A program made the position numbers and the translations under genes. A stretch of DNA of 64,000 nucleotides from Rhodohalobacter sp. SW132 (lineage in GTDB: Bacteria; Bacteroidota; Rhodothermia; Balneolales; Balneolaceae): the NCBI RefSeq assembly GCF_003390325.1, contig NZ_QUOK01000005.1:1-64000 (forward strand). Direction: 5' to 3'. Under the pieces are notes generated by a model. It was not told where the DNA came from, did not search any database, and was given only the letters and a program-made list of their open reading frames with translations. This document shows positions 39,579 to 48,102 of this stretch, in pieces. The stretch's first letter is position 1; each line of letters starts with the position of its first letter.

Positions 39579-40238
39579 ATGGACCACGCACAATTAACCC
39601 GAAAACAGAAAGAGTTCTTTGATTTTATAACAGATTATAAAATGGAGTATGATGTATGGCCAACCTATCGGGAAATTTCGGATCAATTTAATTATAAATC
39701 ACCCAACAGCGTAACACAAAACATTCAGGCGCTGCTAAAAAAAGGATATCTCATTAAAGGTGAGGATGAAGAGTACGATATCCATCCGGAATATGGCGAG
39801 GTTCTTGACGATAAAAAAAGCACCGGAATCCCGGTAAAGGGTTTAATTGCAGCCGGTTATCTGCAGGAAGCCGTGGAATCTGATCTGGGTGAAATCACCC
39901 TCGAAACACTCTTTCCGAATATAGAGAGCCTTTTTGCCCTCCGGGTTTCGGGAATGAGCATGAAAGATGCCGGAATATATGATGGTGACTTTGTTCTTTT
40001 GATGGATAGTGATGTTAAAGACGGGGATATCGGAGCGGTTCTGTTTAACGGAGAAACCAGTCTCAAGAAAATTTACTATGGCAAAAATGGACTCCGGCTG
40101 GAACCTGCCAACTCCGAATTCAGTGATATTATAGTTGAACCCGACATTTTTGAAGAAGTACGTATCATCGGAAAATATATTGGGCACGTGAACAAAAACG
40201 GTATTCACCGGGCTGTTCCCGCACGGAAAGCGAGTTAA
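39579..40238 (+). CDS. lexA: LexA repressor
   Basis: SOS repressor and self-cleaving protease, 219 residues. The N-terminal winged helix includes VWPTYREISDQFNYKSPNSVTQNIQALLKKGYL. The linker has the Ala-Gly cleavage site at residues 92-93 in LIAAGYLQEA. The catalytic dyad is Ser127 in SGMSMKDAGI and Lys163 in TSLKKIYY. So it should be cleaved in response to RecA filaments and release the SOS genes. I could not pick out a LexA box in the short upstream gap, and Bacteroidota boxes differ from the classical ones. It converges on the 70-residue gene, separated by a hairpin. Confidence 0.95.
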   Translation: MDHAQLTRKQKEFFDFITDYKMEYDVWPTYREISDQFNYKSPNSVTQNIQALLKKGYLIKGEDEEYDIHPEYGEVLDDKKSTGIPVKGLIAAGYLQEAVESDLGEITLETLFPNIESLFALRVSGMSMKDAGIYDGDFVLLMDSDVKDGDIGAVLFNGETSLKKIYYGKNGLRLEPANSEFSDIIVEPDIFEEVRIIGKYIGHVNKNGIHRAVPARKAS

Positions 40239-40265
40239 CTGAACCGGATAAATATCCGGATTCAG
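40239..40265. terminator. Hairpin between converging lexA and small ORF
   Basis: CTGAACCGGATA pairs with TATCCGGATTCAG around two bases (one bulge), immediately after the lexA stop and 18 bp before the stop of the minus-strand gene. No T tract on either side, so termination ability is uncertain. Confidence 0.5.
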
Positions 40266-40282
40266 AATCTGCACTCTTTCTA

Positions 40283-40495
40283 TCAGATTGATTTTACCTT
40301 ATCACTTGGTGTACCGGGTTCTTTCAGCTGCTTATCCACCCGTGTAAGCAATTTCCCATTCACTCCATGTCTGGCTTCATAAAGTTGTGAATCTTTAATC
40401 CAGGCTCGTCCCCCGTCGTGCTGAAGCTTTTTTGAGTTTTTATATTTGAATGCCTGCCTGTGCAGATCCGGTAATTCTTTACTCATGGTGTTCAC
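40283..40495 (-). CDS. Small conserved-looking protein of unknown function
   Basis: A 70-residue basic, soluble protein with no signal peptide and no domain I recognise. It has the text KLQHDGGRAWIKDSQLYEAR followed by GKLLTRVDKQLKEPGTPSD, with Lys, Arg and charged residues spread throughout. A second ATG at residue 4 may be the start. Its codon use is like its neighbours and it fills the space between lexA and the rplU promoter region, which argues it is a real gene. I would not assign a role. Confidence 0.5.
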   Translation of the reverse strand: MNTMSKELPDLHRQAFKYKNSKKLQHDGGRAWIKDSQLYEARHGVNGKLLTRVDKQLKEPGTPSDKVKSI

Positions 40496-40533
40496 CGCTA
40501 ATAATTAAAAGTTAAAAAGGTGATTTTAGTTTT

Positions 40534-40563
40534 TTTGAATTAAATCAAAATACCCTATCTTTC
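40534..40563 (+). promoter_or_regulatory. Candidate rplU-rpmA promoter
   Basis: TTTG at 40534-40537 and TATCTTTC at 40556-40563 match the Bacteroidota -33/-7 pair (TTTG, TAnnTTTG) with one mismatch and an 18-bp spacer, 37 bp before the rplU ATG. Confidence 0.5.
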
Positions 40564-40600
40564 GTGTCTATCTAAAAAAGCAATATAAAGGATTTTAATT

Positions 40601-40909
40601 ATGTACGCTATCGTAAAAATTGGCGGGCATCAGTATAAGGTTGAAGAAGGTCAGACGATCTTTGTAAACCGGCTCGCAACTGAAGATGAAAACGTCACCC
40701 TTGAAGACGTTTTACTTCTGAAGGATGCCGACGGAAATGTTCAAATTGGTCAGCCGACCATTGAGGGATCAACGGTTACGGCCAAAGTTCTCGACAACCT
40801 GAAAAGTGATAAAGTAATCGTTTTCAAAAAGAAACGACGAAAAGGCTACCGGGTTAAAAATGGCCACAGGCAGCCGATTACTCAGCTCAAAATTGAAAAA
40901 ATTTCTTAA
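40601..40909 (+). CDS. rplU: 50S ribosomal protein L21
   Basis: 102-residue L21, bound to 23S rRNA in the large subunit. It has the start [20 protein letters not shown], the region [40 protein letters not shown] and the C-terminal ITQLKIEKI. It heads the usual two-gene rplU-rpmA operon, with rpmA 15 bp downstream. A candidate promoter lies at 40534-40563. Confidence 0.97.
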   Translation: MYAIVKIGGHQYKVEEGQTIFVNRLATEDENVTLEDVLLLKDADGNVQIGQPTIEGSTVTAKVLDNLKSDKVIVFKKKRRKGYRVKNGHRQPITQLKIEKIS

Positions 40910-40924
40910 AACAGGAGTTTAACA

Positions 40925-41182
40925 ATGGCACATAAGAAAGGACAAGGTTCAACAAGAAACGGACGGGATTCAGAATCCAAACGTCTTGGTGTTAAAAAAT
41001 TTGGCGGTCAGGTTGTAAAAGCCGGAAATATTATTGTACGCCAGCGCGGCACCAAGTTCCATCCCGGAATAAACGTAGGACGCGGCGGAGATGACACGCT
41101 TTTTGCGCTCTCCGACGGAACGGTAACATTCAGGAGAAAAGGAAACGGACGTAAATTTGTATCCGTAGAGCCAACTGCCTGA
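40925..41182 (+). CDS. rpmA: 50S ribosomal protein L27
   Basis: 85-residue L27, reaching the peptidyl-transferase centre with its N terminus. The start [20 protein letters not shown] lacks the cleavable N-terminal extension found in Firmicutes, and the family core [20 protein letters not shown] follows. It is cotranscribed with rplU. The strong hairpin and T run at 41204-41240 end the operon. Confidence 0.97.
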   Translation: MAHKKGQGSTRNGRDSESKRLGVKKFGGQVVKAGNIIVRQRGTKFHPGINVGRGGDDTLFALSDGTVTFRRKGNGRKFVSVEPTA

Positions 41183-41203
41183 TTGTTTATATATAATAAT
41201 TTT

Positions 41204-41240
41204 AAAGCCTCATCACTTTATCTGTGTTGAGGCTTTTTTT
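41204..41240 (+). terminator. Terminator of rplU-rpmA
   Basis: Stem AAAGCCTCATCAC / GTGTTGAGGCTTT (12 of 13 paired), loop of seven, then a T run (41234-41240). Placed 22 bp after the rpmA stop and 12 bp before the next ATG. Confidence 0.9.
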
Positions 41241-41251
41241 ATTTTGAGCCC

Positions 41252-41905
41252 ATGAACTACAAAATACCTGACTTTCCCGATCTCTCCTACGGCACCGTGT
41301 ACTGCATCGGCAGAAATTATTCGGAACATATTGAAGAGATGAAAAGCAGCCGGACCAAAGATCCGGTGGTTTTTTTAAAGCCCCGAAGCAGTATCATTCA
41401 TTCCGGAGAGAAAGTTGTCATTCCCAAACAATCTTCTGATGTACACCACGAAGTTGAACTGGTGCTTTTAATTGGGAAAACTACAGAAAATGTTTCTCCG
41501 GACAATGCTTTGAATTGTATCGAAGCTTTTGGAGTGGGAATCGATTTTACGGCACGGGATCTTCAAAATGATGCAAAGAAAAACGGGAAACCATGGAGCC
41601 TTTGCAAAGGCTTCAGGACGTTTGCACCTGTGGGCAACCTTATTGGTTATGATGGCAATACAGATATTGACCGCTTACAACTAACGCTGACCGTAAATGG
41701 TGAAAACCGCCAGAATGACAACACAGACCTGATGATCTTCAACTCTGCGGAGATCATTTCATATTTATCACATCAATTTATACTCACTCCTGGTGATTTA
41801 ATTTTCACAGGTACGCCAAAAGGTGTTTCGTCCGTTACAAGAGGCGATATCATAACGGGAAAAATCGGCGACGGCCTCTCAACCATTGATGTAGATGTTC
41901 AGTAA
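41252..41905 (+). CDS. Fumarylacetoacetate hydrolase family protein
   Basis: FAH-family metal-dependent C-C bond hydrolase or decarboxylase, 217 residues. It shows YCIGRNYSEHIEEM, FLKPRSSIIHSGEKVVIPKQ, the metal ligands in HHEVELVLLIG (Glu residues), GIDFTARDLQ and the C-terminal LTPGDLIFTGTPKGVSSVTRGD. The substrate of such short family members (acylpyruvates, oxaloacetate, others) cannot be told. Its end overlaps the start of the M23 peptidase gene by 11 bp, so the two may be translationally coupled, but no functional link is obvious. Confidence 0.92.
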   Translation: MNYKIPDFPDLSYGTVYCIGRNYSEHIEEMKSSRTKDPVVFLKPRSSIIHSGEKVVIPKQSSDVHHEVELVLLIGKTTENVSPDNALNCIEAFGVGIDFTARDLQNDAKKNGKPWSLCKGFRTFAPVGNLIGYDGNTDIDRLQLTLTVNGENRQNDNTDLMIFNSAEIISYLSHQFILTPGDLIFTGTPKGVSSVTRGDIITGKIGDGLSTIDVDVQ

Positions 41906-43787
41906 ACAAAAATTATTTCATTGCCTGTTGGTTTTGCTCTTTTGGAGTTCGTCCGCCATACCCGGACAGACACAGGACCTCTCTTTTCTAAGCGACTCGG
42001 TCTCCTACCTTTGGCCTACCAATGCCAGTCCCTATCTCTCTTCAACATTTGGGGAGACACGTTCTGCGCATCTTCACTCAGGTATAGATATTCGAACATG
42101 GGGTCGTGAAGGCTACGAGGTGTATGCTACGCGCGATGGAATTGTTCACAGAATTGGTATCAGCCCAAACGGTTACGGAAAAGTTATTTACCTGAAGCAT
42201 GATGACGGATCATTTTCGGTTTATGCCCACCTGCATCGGTTTGAACCAGAACTGCGCGCCTATGCTGATTCTGTCCGCCTGCAAGATTATCGATTTGAAA
42301 TCGACCGTGTGATTGAAGGTGAAAACTTCAGGTTTAATCGCGGGGACATCATCGGGTATACCGGATCAACAGGAGTTGGCCCCCCGCATCTTCATTTTGA
42401 ACTCAGAACGCCGGATTTTAAACCATTCAATCCGCTTCTTACAAACTTGAGTGTAGCCGACAATCTGCCACCGGTTTTCAACGGGCTTGCCGTGGAAGTT
42501 CTCCACCCGGAAACTCTGCACTTTAAAGAATACCGAAGGGTCCAGCCGCAAAGCAATCAAACGGGAATTACTGATTTCGGAACCATCAAAACCTCCGAAC
42601 CGATCGGCCTGGCTGTAAATGTTCACGATCGTGCAAACCGCACCCCGAATGTTTACGCCGTTTATGAGTTGATGACGATTGCGGATGGTGATACGCTTTT
42701 TCACTCCAAAGCGGACCGTTTTGGGTTTGGAGAATCGCAAATGATGTTTCTGGATCGCTCCTACCCAATACTTGCAGCGACAAGAAGAGGCTATCAGCGG
42801 CTCTTCGTTGTGAACGGTAACCGGCTGCCACTCTATAAATCCATTAAGAACCGGGGAGTTTTAGCGCTTGATGCCGGAATACATAAAATTGATATCATTG
42901 CGAAAGACATCTATGGCAATGAAAGCAGAGCCACCGTAAATGTTGAATTCGAAAACGATATTTCTGATCTGAATATCAGTTCAGTACCTGCGTACCCGTA
43001 CCATAACTTTCGGCAAGCAGGAAAACGCTCCCAGGGGCATCCTAATTCTGCAAAACCCGCACCCTCCTATTTTATTACTGAATCGGTTACCGGCGGGCCA
43101 TCTGCCAACGGTGATCGAAGGTATATATTCACTGACAGATCAAACCCGGAATCCGCCGGTAAAACGCTAATTCCCGGCAGAAAAAGCACGCTGCCCAGCA
43201 TCAATAACCGCGCCTGGATGGACATCCCGGCTGATGCTCTTTATGATACACTTTCCGTAACCATGACGTACAACACGACAGGAGACATCCCGGCGATTCG
43301 TTTTTCTCCAAACCGGCTGCCGGTAAACCGTCCGCTGGATATAACCATGATTCTACCGGAATCACACAGAAATTTAAATGGATTGGGTCTTTATTCATAC
43401 GATGAATTCCGAAACCGGTATGTGTTTATTCCATCAAGAATTGAAAACGGAATTTTAAAAGCAACTATAAACGAGTTTGCTGAACTAAGAATCAGGCAGG
43501 ACCAGATTGCCCCCTGGATCGGAACTCCGAAAATCTCACTTGATGTTGATGATGGCTATGTGGTACACCTGCCGGTGACTGACACTGATTCAGGAATTGA
43601 TTACAGAAGATCAGAGATTACTGTAAACGGAAATCCCGGTATTATTGAATTTGACCGGGATAAAAAAATTCTGATTTACTATCATCCTGAGTTTAAGCCC
43701 GGTACAGGAACCCATCAGATTTCGGCAACTGTCTACGACAGAAGCGGAAATCGTAATACGCGATTATTCACGATCTCCCACCCATAA
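41895..43787 (+). CDS. Exported M23-family metallopeptidase with C-terminal Ig-like region
   Basis: Cell-wall hydrolase or its regulator. A signal peptide begins MFSKQKLFHCLLVLLFWSSS. The peptidase domain (residues about 40-190) has the zinc ligands HLHSGIDIRT and the conserved HLHFEL, with VYAHLHRFEP and GYTGSTGVGPPH between. This is a LytM-like active site, so the domain could cut peptidoglycan cross-links. Residues about 190-630 are beta-rich repeats of probable Ig type (AVNVHDRANRTPNVYAVYEL, ITVNGNPGIIEFDRDKK). Likely acts in the periplasm or at the outer membrane. Starts at ATG 41895, overlapping the upstream gene. Confidence 0.9.
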   Translation: MFSKQKLFHCLLVLLFWSSSAIPGQTQDLSFLSDSVSYLWPTNASPYLSSTFGETRSAHLHSGIDIRTWGREGYEVYATRDGIVHRIGISPNGYGKVIYLKHDDGSFSVYAHLHRFEPELRAYADSVRLQDYRFEIDRVIEGENFRFNRGDIIGYTGSTGVGPPHLHFELRTPDFKPFNPLLTNLSVADNLPPVFNGLAVEVLHPETLHFKEYRRVQPQSNQTGITDFGTIKTSEPIGLAVNVHDRANRTPNVYAVYELMTIADGDTLFHSKADRFGFGESQMMFLDRSYPILAATRRGYQRLFVVNGNRLPLYKSIKNRGVLALDAGIHKIDIIAKDIYGNESRATVNVEFENDISDLNISSVPAYPYHNFRQAGKRSQGHPNSAKPAPSYFITESVTGGPSANGDRRYIFTDRSNPESAGKTLIPGRKSTLPSINNRAWMDIPADALYDTLSVTMTYNTTGDIPAIRFSPNRLPVNRPLDITMILPESHRNLNGLGLYSYDEFRNRYVFIPSRIENGILKATINEFAELRIRQDQIAPWIGTPKISLDVDDGYVVHLPVTDTDSGIDYRRSEITVNGNPGIIEFDRDKKILIYYHPEFKPGTGTHQISATVYDRSGNRNTRLFTISHP

Positions 43788-43795
43788 GTAAAGAC

Positions 43796-43828
43796 CCTGC
43801 CGGTATCAGCATTATGAAACCCGGCAGG
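43796..43828. terminator. Hairpin between converging M23 and RidA genes
   Basis: CCTGCCGG and CCGGCAGG form a perfect 8-bp stem with a 17-base loop between the M23 stop (43787) and the RidA stop (43837). There is no T run, so it may end transcription only weakly. Confidence 0.55.
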
Positions 43829-43836
43829 TATCCACA

Positions 43837-44217
43837 TTAAATGTATGCAATGCAGCTGATTTCAACTTTTACGTGTTTAGGCAGCGTTTCAACAGCTACT
43901 GTTTCGCGGGCCGGAGGATTTTCGCCGAAATATTCGCTGTAAATTTCATTTACTTCCTTAAAATCTCCCATGTCATCCAGGAAAATTGAACATTTCACCA
44001 CTTTACCAAAACTGGTGCCTGCTTCCAGAAGTACCTGTTTCAGGTTTTCCATCACCTGACGCGTCTGTTTTTGAACACCACCCGGAACAACATCCATCGA
44101 TGCGGGATCCAGCGGAATCTGACCGGCGCAATACACAATATTGTTATGAATAACAGCCTGGCTGTAAGGTCCGATCGCTGCCGGCGCTTTTTTTGTTTGA
44201 ACTACAGTGTGATTCAT
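43837..44217 (-). CDS. ridA: RidA/YjgF/UK114 family protein
   Basis: Reactive imine/enamine deaminase family; protects PLP enzymes by hydrolysing 2-aminoacrylate. 126 residues. It has the family start APAAIGPYSQAVIHNNIVYC, GQIPLDPAS, QTRQVMENLKQVLLEAGTSF and the C-terminal ARETVAVETLPKHVKVEISC, with the Arg of PPARETVAVE in the substrate pocket. It is not next to the PLP enzyme at 46.9 kb but lies in the same region. Well supported as RidA family; the exact subgroup is not determined. Confidence 0.93.
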   Translation of the reverse strand: MNHTVVQTKKAPAAIGPYSQAVIHNNIVYCAGQIPLDPASMDVVPGGVQKQTRQVMENLKQVLLEAGTSFGKVVKCSIFLDDMGDFKEVNEIYSEYFGENPPARETVAVETLPKHVKVEISCIAYI

Positions 44218-44319
44218 GTCATTTAGATTTTTTAGAATTGAAACATTTTACTTTATCCGAACTTTAATATAAGGCTGTAATCGTGAACTCCGCTAAATTT
44301 CTTCCTGATGATTTCGTTG

Positions 44320-44351
44320 ATTGCGATATGCTGAACTAATGTTTACTTTTG
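44320..44351 (+). promoter_or_regulatory. Candidate promoter of the TPR lipoprotein gene
   Basis: ATTG (44320-44323) and TACTTTTG (44344-44351, an exact TAnnTTTG -7 match) with a 20-bp spacer, about 40 bp before the ATG at 44392. Confidence 0.5.
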
Positions 44352-44391
44352 AACAACTCTAAAAAAATATTAACCGACATCTCATAAAAAT

Positions 44392-45708
44392 ATGAAGAGC
44401 CTAAAATTTATACTATTTCCATTCTTGTTGGCTGGATTTATCTGGGCATGTGAAGCTACTGATCCCCTTGTAAGTGAAATGGAGACCAACTCGCTACTTG
44501 GCAACTACGATGCCGTACTTGAAACCGCAAACCAGGCACTTGAACAAGACTCAAGCAATAGCCTGGCGTATTTCTACCGCGGACTTGCCTACGGATCACA
44601 AGCTTATGATATTGAACTTCCCTGGGAAAGAACGGAACGCTACGCTGATTCACGCCAGGCTTTTGTTTCAGCAAAAGAATGGATGGAGCGAGCAGAAAGC
44701 CGCCCGAGTGAATATGAAGAAATTGATGAAATTATTACCGGGTTCTGGGCAGAAGAACACAATGAGGCTGTCGGTTATCTAACAGATGACAGCCTCCGGG
44801 CAACAGTTGATGATCCGGAAAGATATGCAATCGGCCACCTCAACAATGCAATCACCATTCAGCCGGATAGCTCTCTCAGCTATATCGTCCTCGCCTCCAC
44901 CCAGTTTAACCAGGGAGATGTTCCGGCATCTATTGAGACGTATGAAATGGCGATGCAGCGTATGGAAACGCCTGAAGTTGAAGATTATGAATTCCTGATC
45001 AGCCTCTATATTGATCAGGGCCGTTTCGACGATGCTGAAGCCCTTACGCAGGAAGCAGTTGAAAATCATCCGGATAACACACAGTTTATCCAGTTTCTGG
45101 CAGATATTTACATCCAGCAGGGAAATATGGATGAAGCAATTTCTATTATTGAGGAATTGATTGCCGATGAGCCTGATAACCCACAGTATTACCGCGTGTT
45201 GGGAACCCAGATTTATCAGAATGTTACTTCCATAAATGACCGAATCTCCCAGAAATATGACGAGGTTTTCCAGAAAGAGCGTGAGGCACGTCAGCTTTCA
45301 GGTGAAGAAGGTGAACGGGCGATGAACGAAGTGGAACAGCTGAGAGAAGAAATTGCTGAACTCGAAGCTGAATCACAAGAACTTACGGATATTGCTATCG
45401 AAAATATGGAAGAGGTGGTTCGCCTGAACCCCGATGATGATGATGGTTACAATATTCTTGGTATCATTTATCAAAATCAGGCCGCCCTCTATTTCGATCA
45501 GCGTAACAGCATTGTTGATGATCAGCAAAGAGTTCAGGAACTGGATGAACTGGCCCGTGAATCCCTTGAACAGGCCCGCCACAACTACGAGCGAGCCGCT
45601 GAAATTGATCCAAATGTTGCTGAGTACTGGGAATCACTCCTGCAGGTTTACACAAATCTGGGAATGGAAGAAGAAGCCCGCGAAGCGATGGAACGCGCCG
45701 ACATGTAA
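44392..45708 (+). CDS. TPR-repeat lipoprotein, first of a tandem pair
   Basis: Signal peptide with lipobox (LLAGFIWAC, Cys20), then a solenoid of tetratricopeptide repeats (NYDAVLETANQALEQDSSNS, AIGHLNNAITIQPDSSLSYI, ADIYIQQGNMDEAISIIEEL). A charged coiled-coil insertion near residue 290-340 (KEREARQLSGEEGERAMNEV) separates two groups of repeats. It should act as a protein-binding scaffold anchored to a membrane facing the periplasm. The next gene is a diverged paralog with the same layout. Partner proteins are unknown. A candidate promoter is at 44320-44351. Confidence 0.87.
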   Translation: MKSLKFILFPFLLAGFIWACEATDPLVSEMETNSLLGNYDAVLETANQALEQDSSNSLAYFYRGLAYGSQAYDIELPWERTERYADSRQAFVSAKEWMERAESRPSEYEEIDEIITGFWAEEHNEAVGYLTDDSLRATVDDPERYAIGHLNNAITIQPDSSLSYIVLASTQFNQGDVPASIETYEMAMQRMETPEVEDYEFLISLYIDQGRFDDAEALTQEAVENHPDNTQFIQFLADIYIQQGNMDEAISIIEELIADEPDNPQYYRVLGTQIYQNVTSINDRISQKYDEVFQKEREARQLSGEEGERAMNEVEQLREEIAELEAESQELTDIAIENMEEVVRLNPDDDDGYNILGIIYQNQAALYFDQRNSIVDDQQRVQELDELARESLEQARHNYERAAEIDPNVAEYWESLLQVYTNLGMEEEAREAMERADM

Positions 45709-45732
45709 TGACAACATTGAACTGAGTTTTAT

Positions 45733-46938
45733 ATGATTAATTATCCAACCCGAATGACAGGCTTCGTGCTTGTCTTCGGGATTTTTTTTACCCTCTCTTG
45801 TGCATCTCTGTTTTCAACCGGCGAAAATGCCGAAAATCTTTACAATCAAAATAAATACGCCGCCGCTTTAGAAAAGGTGGACCGTGAATTAGCGGATGAT
45901 CCGGAAAATCACCAGCTTACACTGCTGAAAACGCAGATTTTACGTGATTATGCTATCCATGAGCGTTCGCCTTCTGACAGGCAACTGCTGTACCAAAACT
46001 TAAGAAGCACGGCCGATGAGCTCCGCTTTTCTACGGATCAGTTTACCGCTAAATCTGATAGTGTTTTAAAATCAGCCTGGTCGCATGAACAAAGTGAAGG
46101 TGTGCGTCAGCTTCAGCAGGAAGAAAACACAGATATTGACAGGGTGATTGCTCACTTTTCGAATGCGATAACCATCATCCCCGATAGTATCGTAACTTAC
46201 AATCTAAAAGCTACAACGCACTTCAGAAACAACGACCTTGGAAAAGCGATCGAAACGCTTGAATCCATTGAGAAATCCGGTTACAATCGTCCCCCGGAAA
46301 CCGAGGAAAAACTTGCTTACCTCTACCTGGAAGCTGGTATGATCGACCAATCCATTGAAATTTATGAGCAGCTTGCTGCAAGTCATCCCGAGAGTGAAAT
46401 TTATCGGCAGGGGCTGGTCAACGCATATATTCTTGGCGAACGCCATGGTCAATCCATTGAACTTCTTGAACAGCTTGCTGAAGAATTTCCAAACCGGGCA
46501 GAATACAGGGAGGCACTTGCTACCGAACGGTTTTACCTGCTAAAAATAGAGGCCCGGAACCAAATGGCTGCAGAGGAAATTTCTGAAGAAGATGCAGATC
46601 GCTATGTCACGGCTATCAATGATATATCAACGATTTACAGTGATATTGATAATGCACTTCCCACTTCAGAAGAGAGAAATGAACGCATTGCAGAATTTCA
46701 TATCAGCGCATCCGGTCTTTTGAATGAATTAGGAACAGTTGCGGAGGCGGATTCCGACTTATCTCAGAAAGTTAGCGATGAAGCGGAAGCTCATCTGCAT
46801 AATGCACTGCCCTACCTTCGCTCCTTATTCGAATCAAATGCTGATAATGTAGCCTATGCACAGAGATTGATACGGATATATAACCAGTTAGGAATGGAGC
46901 ATGAAGCCGAAACGTTGGAGCGACAAATCAATTTTTAA
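45733..46938 (+). CDS. TPR-repeat lipoprotein, second of a tandem pair
   Basis: Paralog of the preceding gene, 24 bp downstream. Signal peptide ends in the lipobox ending FTLSC (Cys23), then TPR units (NLYNQNKYAAALEKVDRELA, NAITIIPDSIVTYNLKATTH, YLEAGMIDQSIEIYEQLAAS). It keeps the matching NAITIxPDS repeat but lacks the long coiled-coil insertion of the first. Probably another membrane-anchored scaffold, perhaps acting as a pair. The following gene (PLP enzyme) starts 8 bp later and is probably in the same transcript, but a functional link is not obvious. Confidence 0.85.
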   Translation: MINYPTRMTGFVLVFGIFFTLSCASLFSTGENAENLYNQNKYAAALEKVDRELADDPENHQLTLLKTQILRDYAIHERSPSDRQLLYQNLRSTADELRFSTDQFTAKSDSVLKSAWSHEQSEGVRQLQQEENTDIDRVIAHFSNAITIIPDSIVTYNLKATTHFRNNDLGKAIETLESIEKSGYNRPPETEEKLAYLYLEAGMIDQSIEIYEQLAASHPESEIYRQGLVNAYILGERHGQSIELLEQLAEEFPNRAEYREALATERFYLLKIEARNQMAAEEISEEDADRYVTAINDISTIYSDIDNALPTSEERNERIAEFHISASGLLNELGTVAEADSDLSQKVSDEAEAHLHNALPYLRSLFESNADNVAYAQRLIRIYNQLGMEHEAETLERQINF

Positions 46939-46946
46939 ATCTACCT

Positions 46947-48089
46947 ATGAAATTTAATACCAAAACGATACACGCAGGACAAGAACCTGAGCGGACTACC
47001 GGGGCTGTGATGCCGCCGATTTTTCAAACATCAACCTATGCACAGGAAGCACCCAACGTTAACCAGGGATATGATTATGCCAGGGTTGGCAATCCTACCC
47101 GAACAGCACTTGAAAAAATGATCGCCGGTCTTGAAAATGCAGACCATGGAATCTGCTTTTCAAGTGGTGTAGCCGCGATTGACGCCATTATCCGGATGTT
47201 CAGGCCAGGTGATCATGTGGTGGCGAGCAACGATCTATATGGCGGCACATATCGTTTGTTTACAAAAATGTTTGAGCCGTTTGGTATTACATTTTCCTTT
47301 GTTGATATGACTAACCTGGACAACGTTCAGGATGCGATTAGCAAAAAAACGAAGCTAATCTGGATCGAAACTCCTACTAATCCGCTGCTCCGTGTAGTGG
47401 ATATCGCCGGAGTTATTGAGATCGCAAAAAAATGCGGTGCGCTTACAGCCGTTGACAATACATTTGCATCGCCATACCTGCAGCAGCCACTGGATCTCGG
47501 TGCAGATATTGCCATGCATTCAACTACAAAGTACCTGGGCGGGCACTCTGATACTATTGGCGGTGCGGTAGCAACATCCAGCCCGGAAGTGGAAGAAAAT
47601 CTTCGGTTTCAAATTAAAACCACCGGTGCGGTTCCCGGCCCTATGGATTGCTACCTGGTGCTCAGAGGCATTAAAACACTTTCTGTCCGGATGCAGCGCT
47701 CTGTAGAGAATGCTGTACAAATTGTAGATTTTTTGAAAGATTCGCCCCAGGTGGAAGTCGTGCATTATCCCGGACTGCCATCACACCCCCAACACAACAT
47801 TGCAAAAAAACAGATGCGTGACTTTGGTGCGATGGTATCTTTCAGCCTCAAAGACGATTCCATCGAAGCAGCTAACAACCTGATGAGCCGTACGAAAGTA
47901 TTCACTCTCGCCGAAAGTCTTGGAGGCATAGAATCACTCATTAGTCACCCCGCAACGATGACACACGGATCTATTCCCAAAAACGTTCGTGAAAAAGCCG
48001 GGTTGTTCGATTCGCTGATTCGTCTCTCTGTTGGAATAGAAGATGCGGATGATCTTATAGATGATTTAAAACAAACATTGAACCGTTAA
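46947..48089 (+). CDS. Cystathionine gamma-synthase / gamma-lyase family PLP enzyme
   Basis: Cys/Met-metabolism PLP-dependent enzyme, 380 residues. PLP-binding Lys195 is in the conserved HSTTKYLGGHSD motif. Other hallmarks are GQEPERTTGAVMPPIFQTST, the YDYARVGNPTR loop, DLYGGTYRLF, and the C-terminal LAESLGGIESLISHPATMTH followed by IRLSVGIED. The family contains synthases, gamma-lyases and sulfhydrylases and the sequence does not settle which. Its sulfur-amino-acid role makes it a natural consumer of the sulfide made by the 7.7-12.8 kb cluster, though it lies far away. The upstream gene is a TPR lipoprotein 8 bp away. Confidence 0.92.
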   Translation: MKFNTKTIHAGQEPERTTGAVMPPIFQTSTYAQEAPNVNQGYDYARVGNPTRTALEKMIAGLENADHGICFSSGVAAIDAIIRMFRPGDHVVASNDLYGGTYRLFTKMFEPFGITFSFVDMTNLDNVQDAISKKTKLIWIETPTNPLLRVVDIAGVIEIAKKCGALTAVDNTFASPYLQQPLDLGADIAMHSTTKYLGGHSDTIGGAVATSSPEVEENLRFQIKTTGAVPGPMDCYLVLRGIKTLSVRMQRSVENAVQIVDFLKDSPQVEVVHYPGLPSHPQHNIAKKQMRDFGAMVSFSLKDDSIEAANNLMSRTKVFTLAESLGGIESLISHPATMTHGSIPKNVREKAGLFDSLIRLSVGIEDADDLIDDLKQTLNR

Positions 48090-48102
48090 ATCCACCGAAA
48101 CT

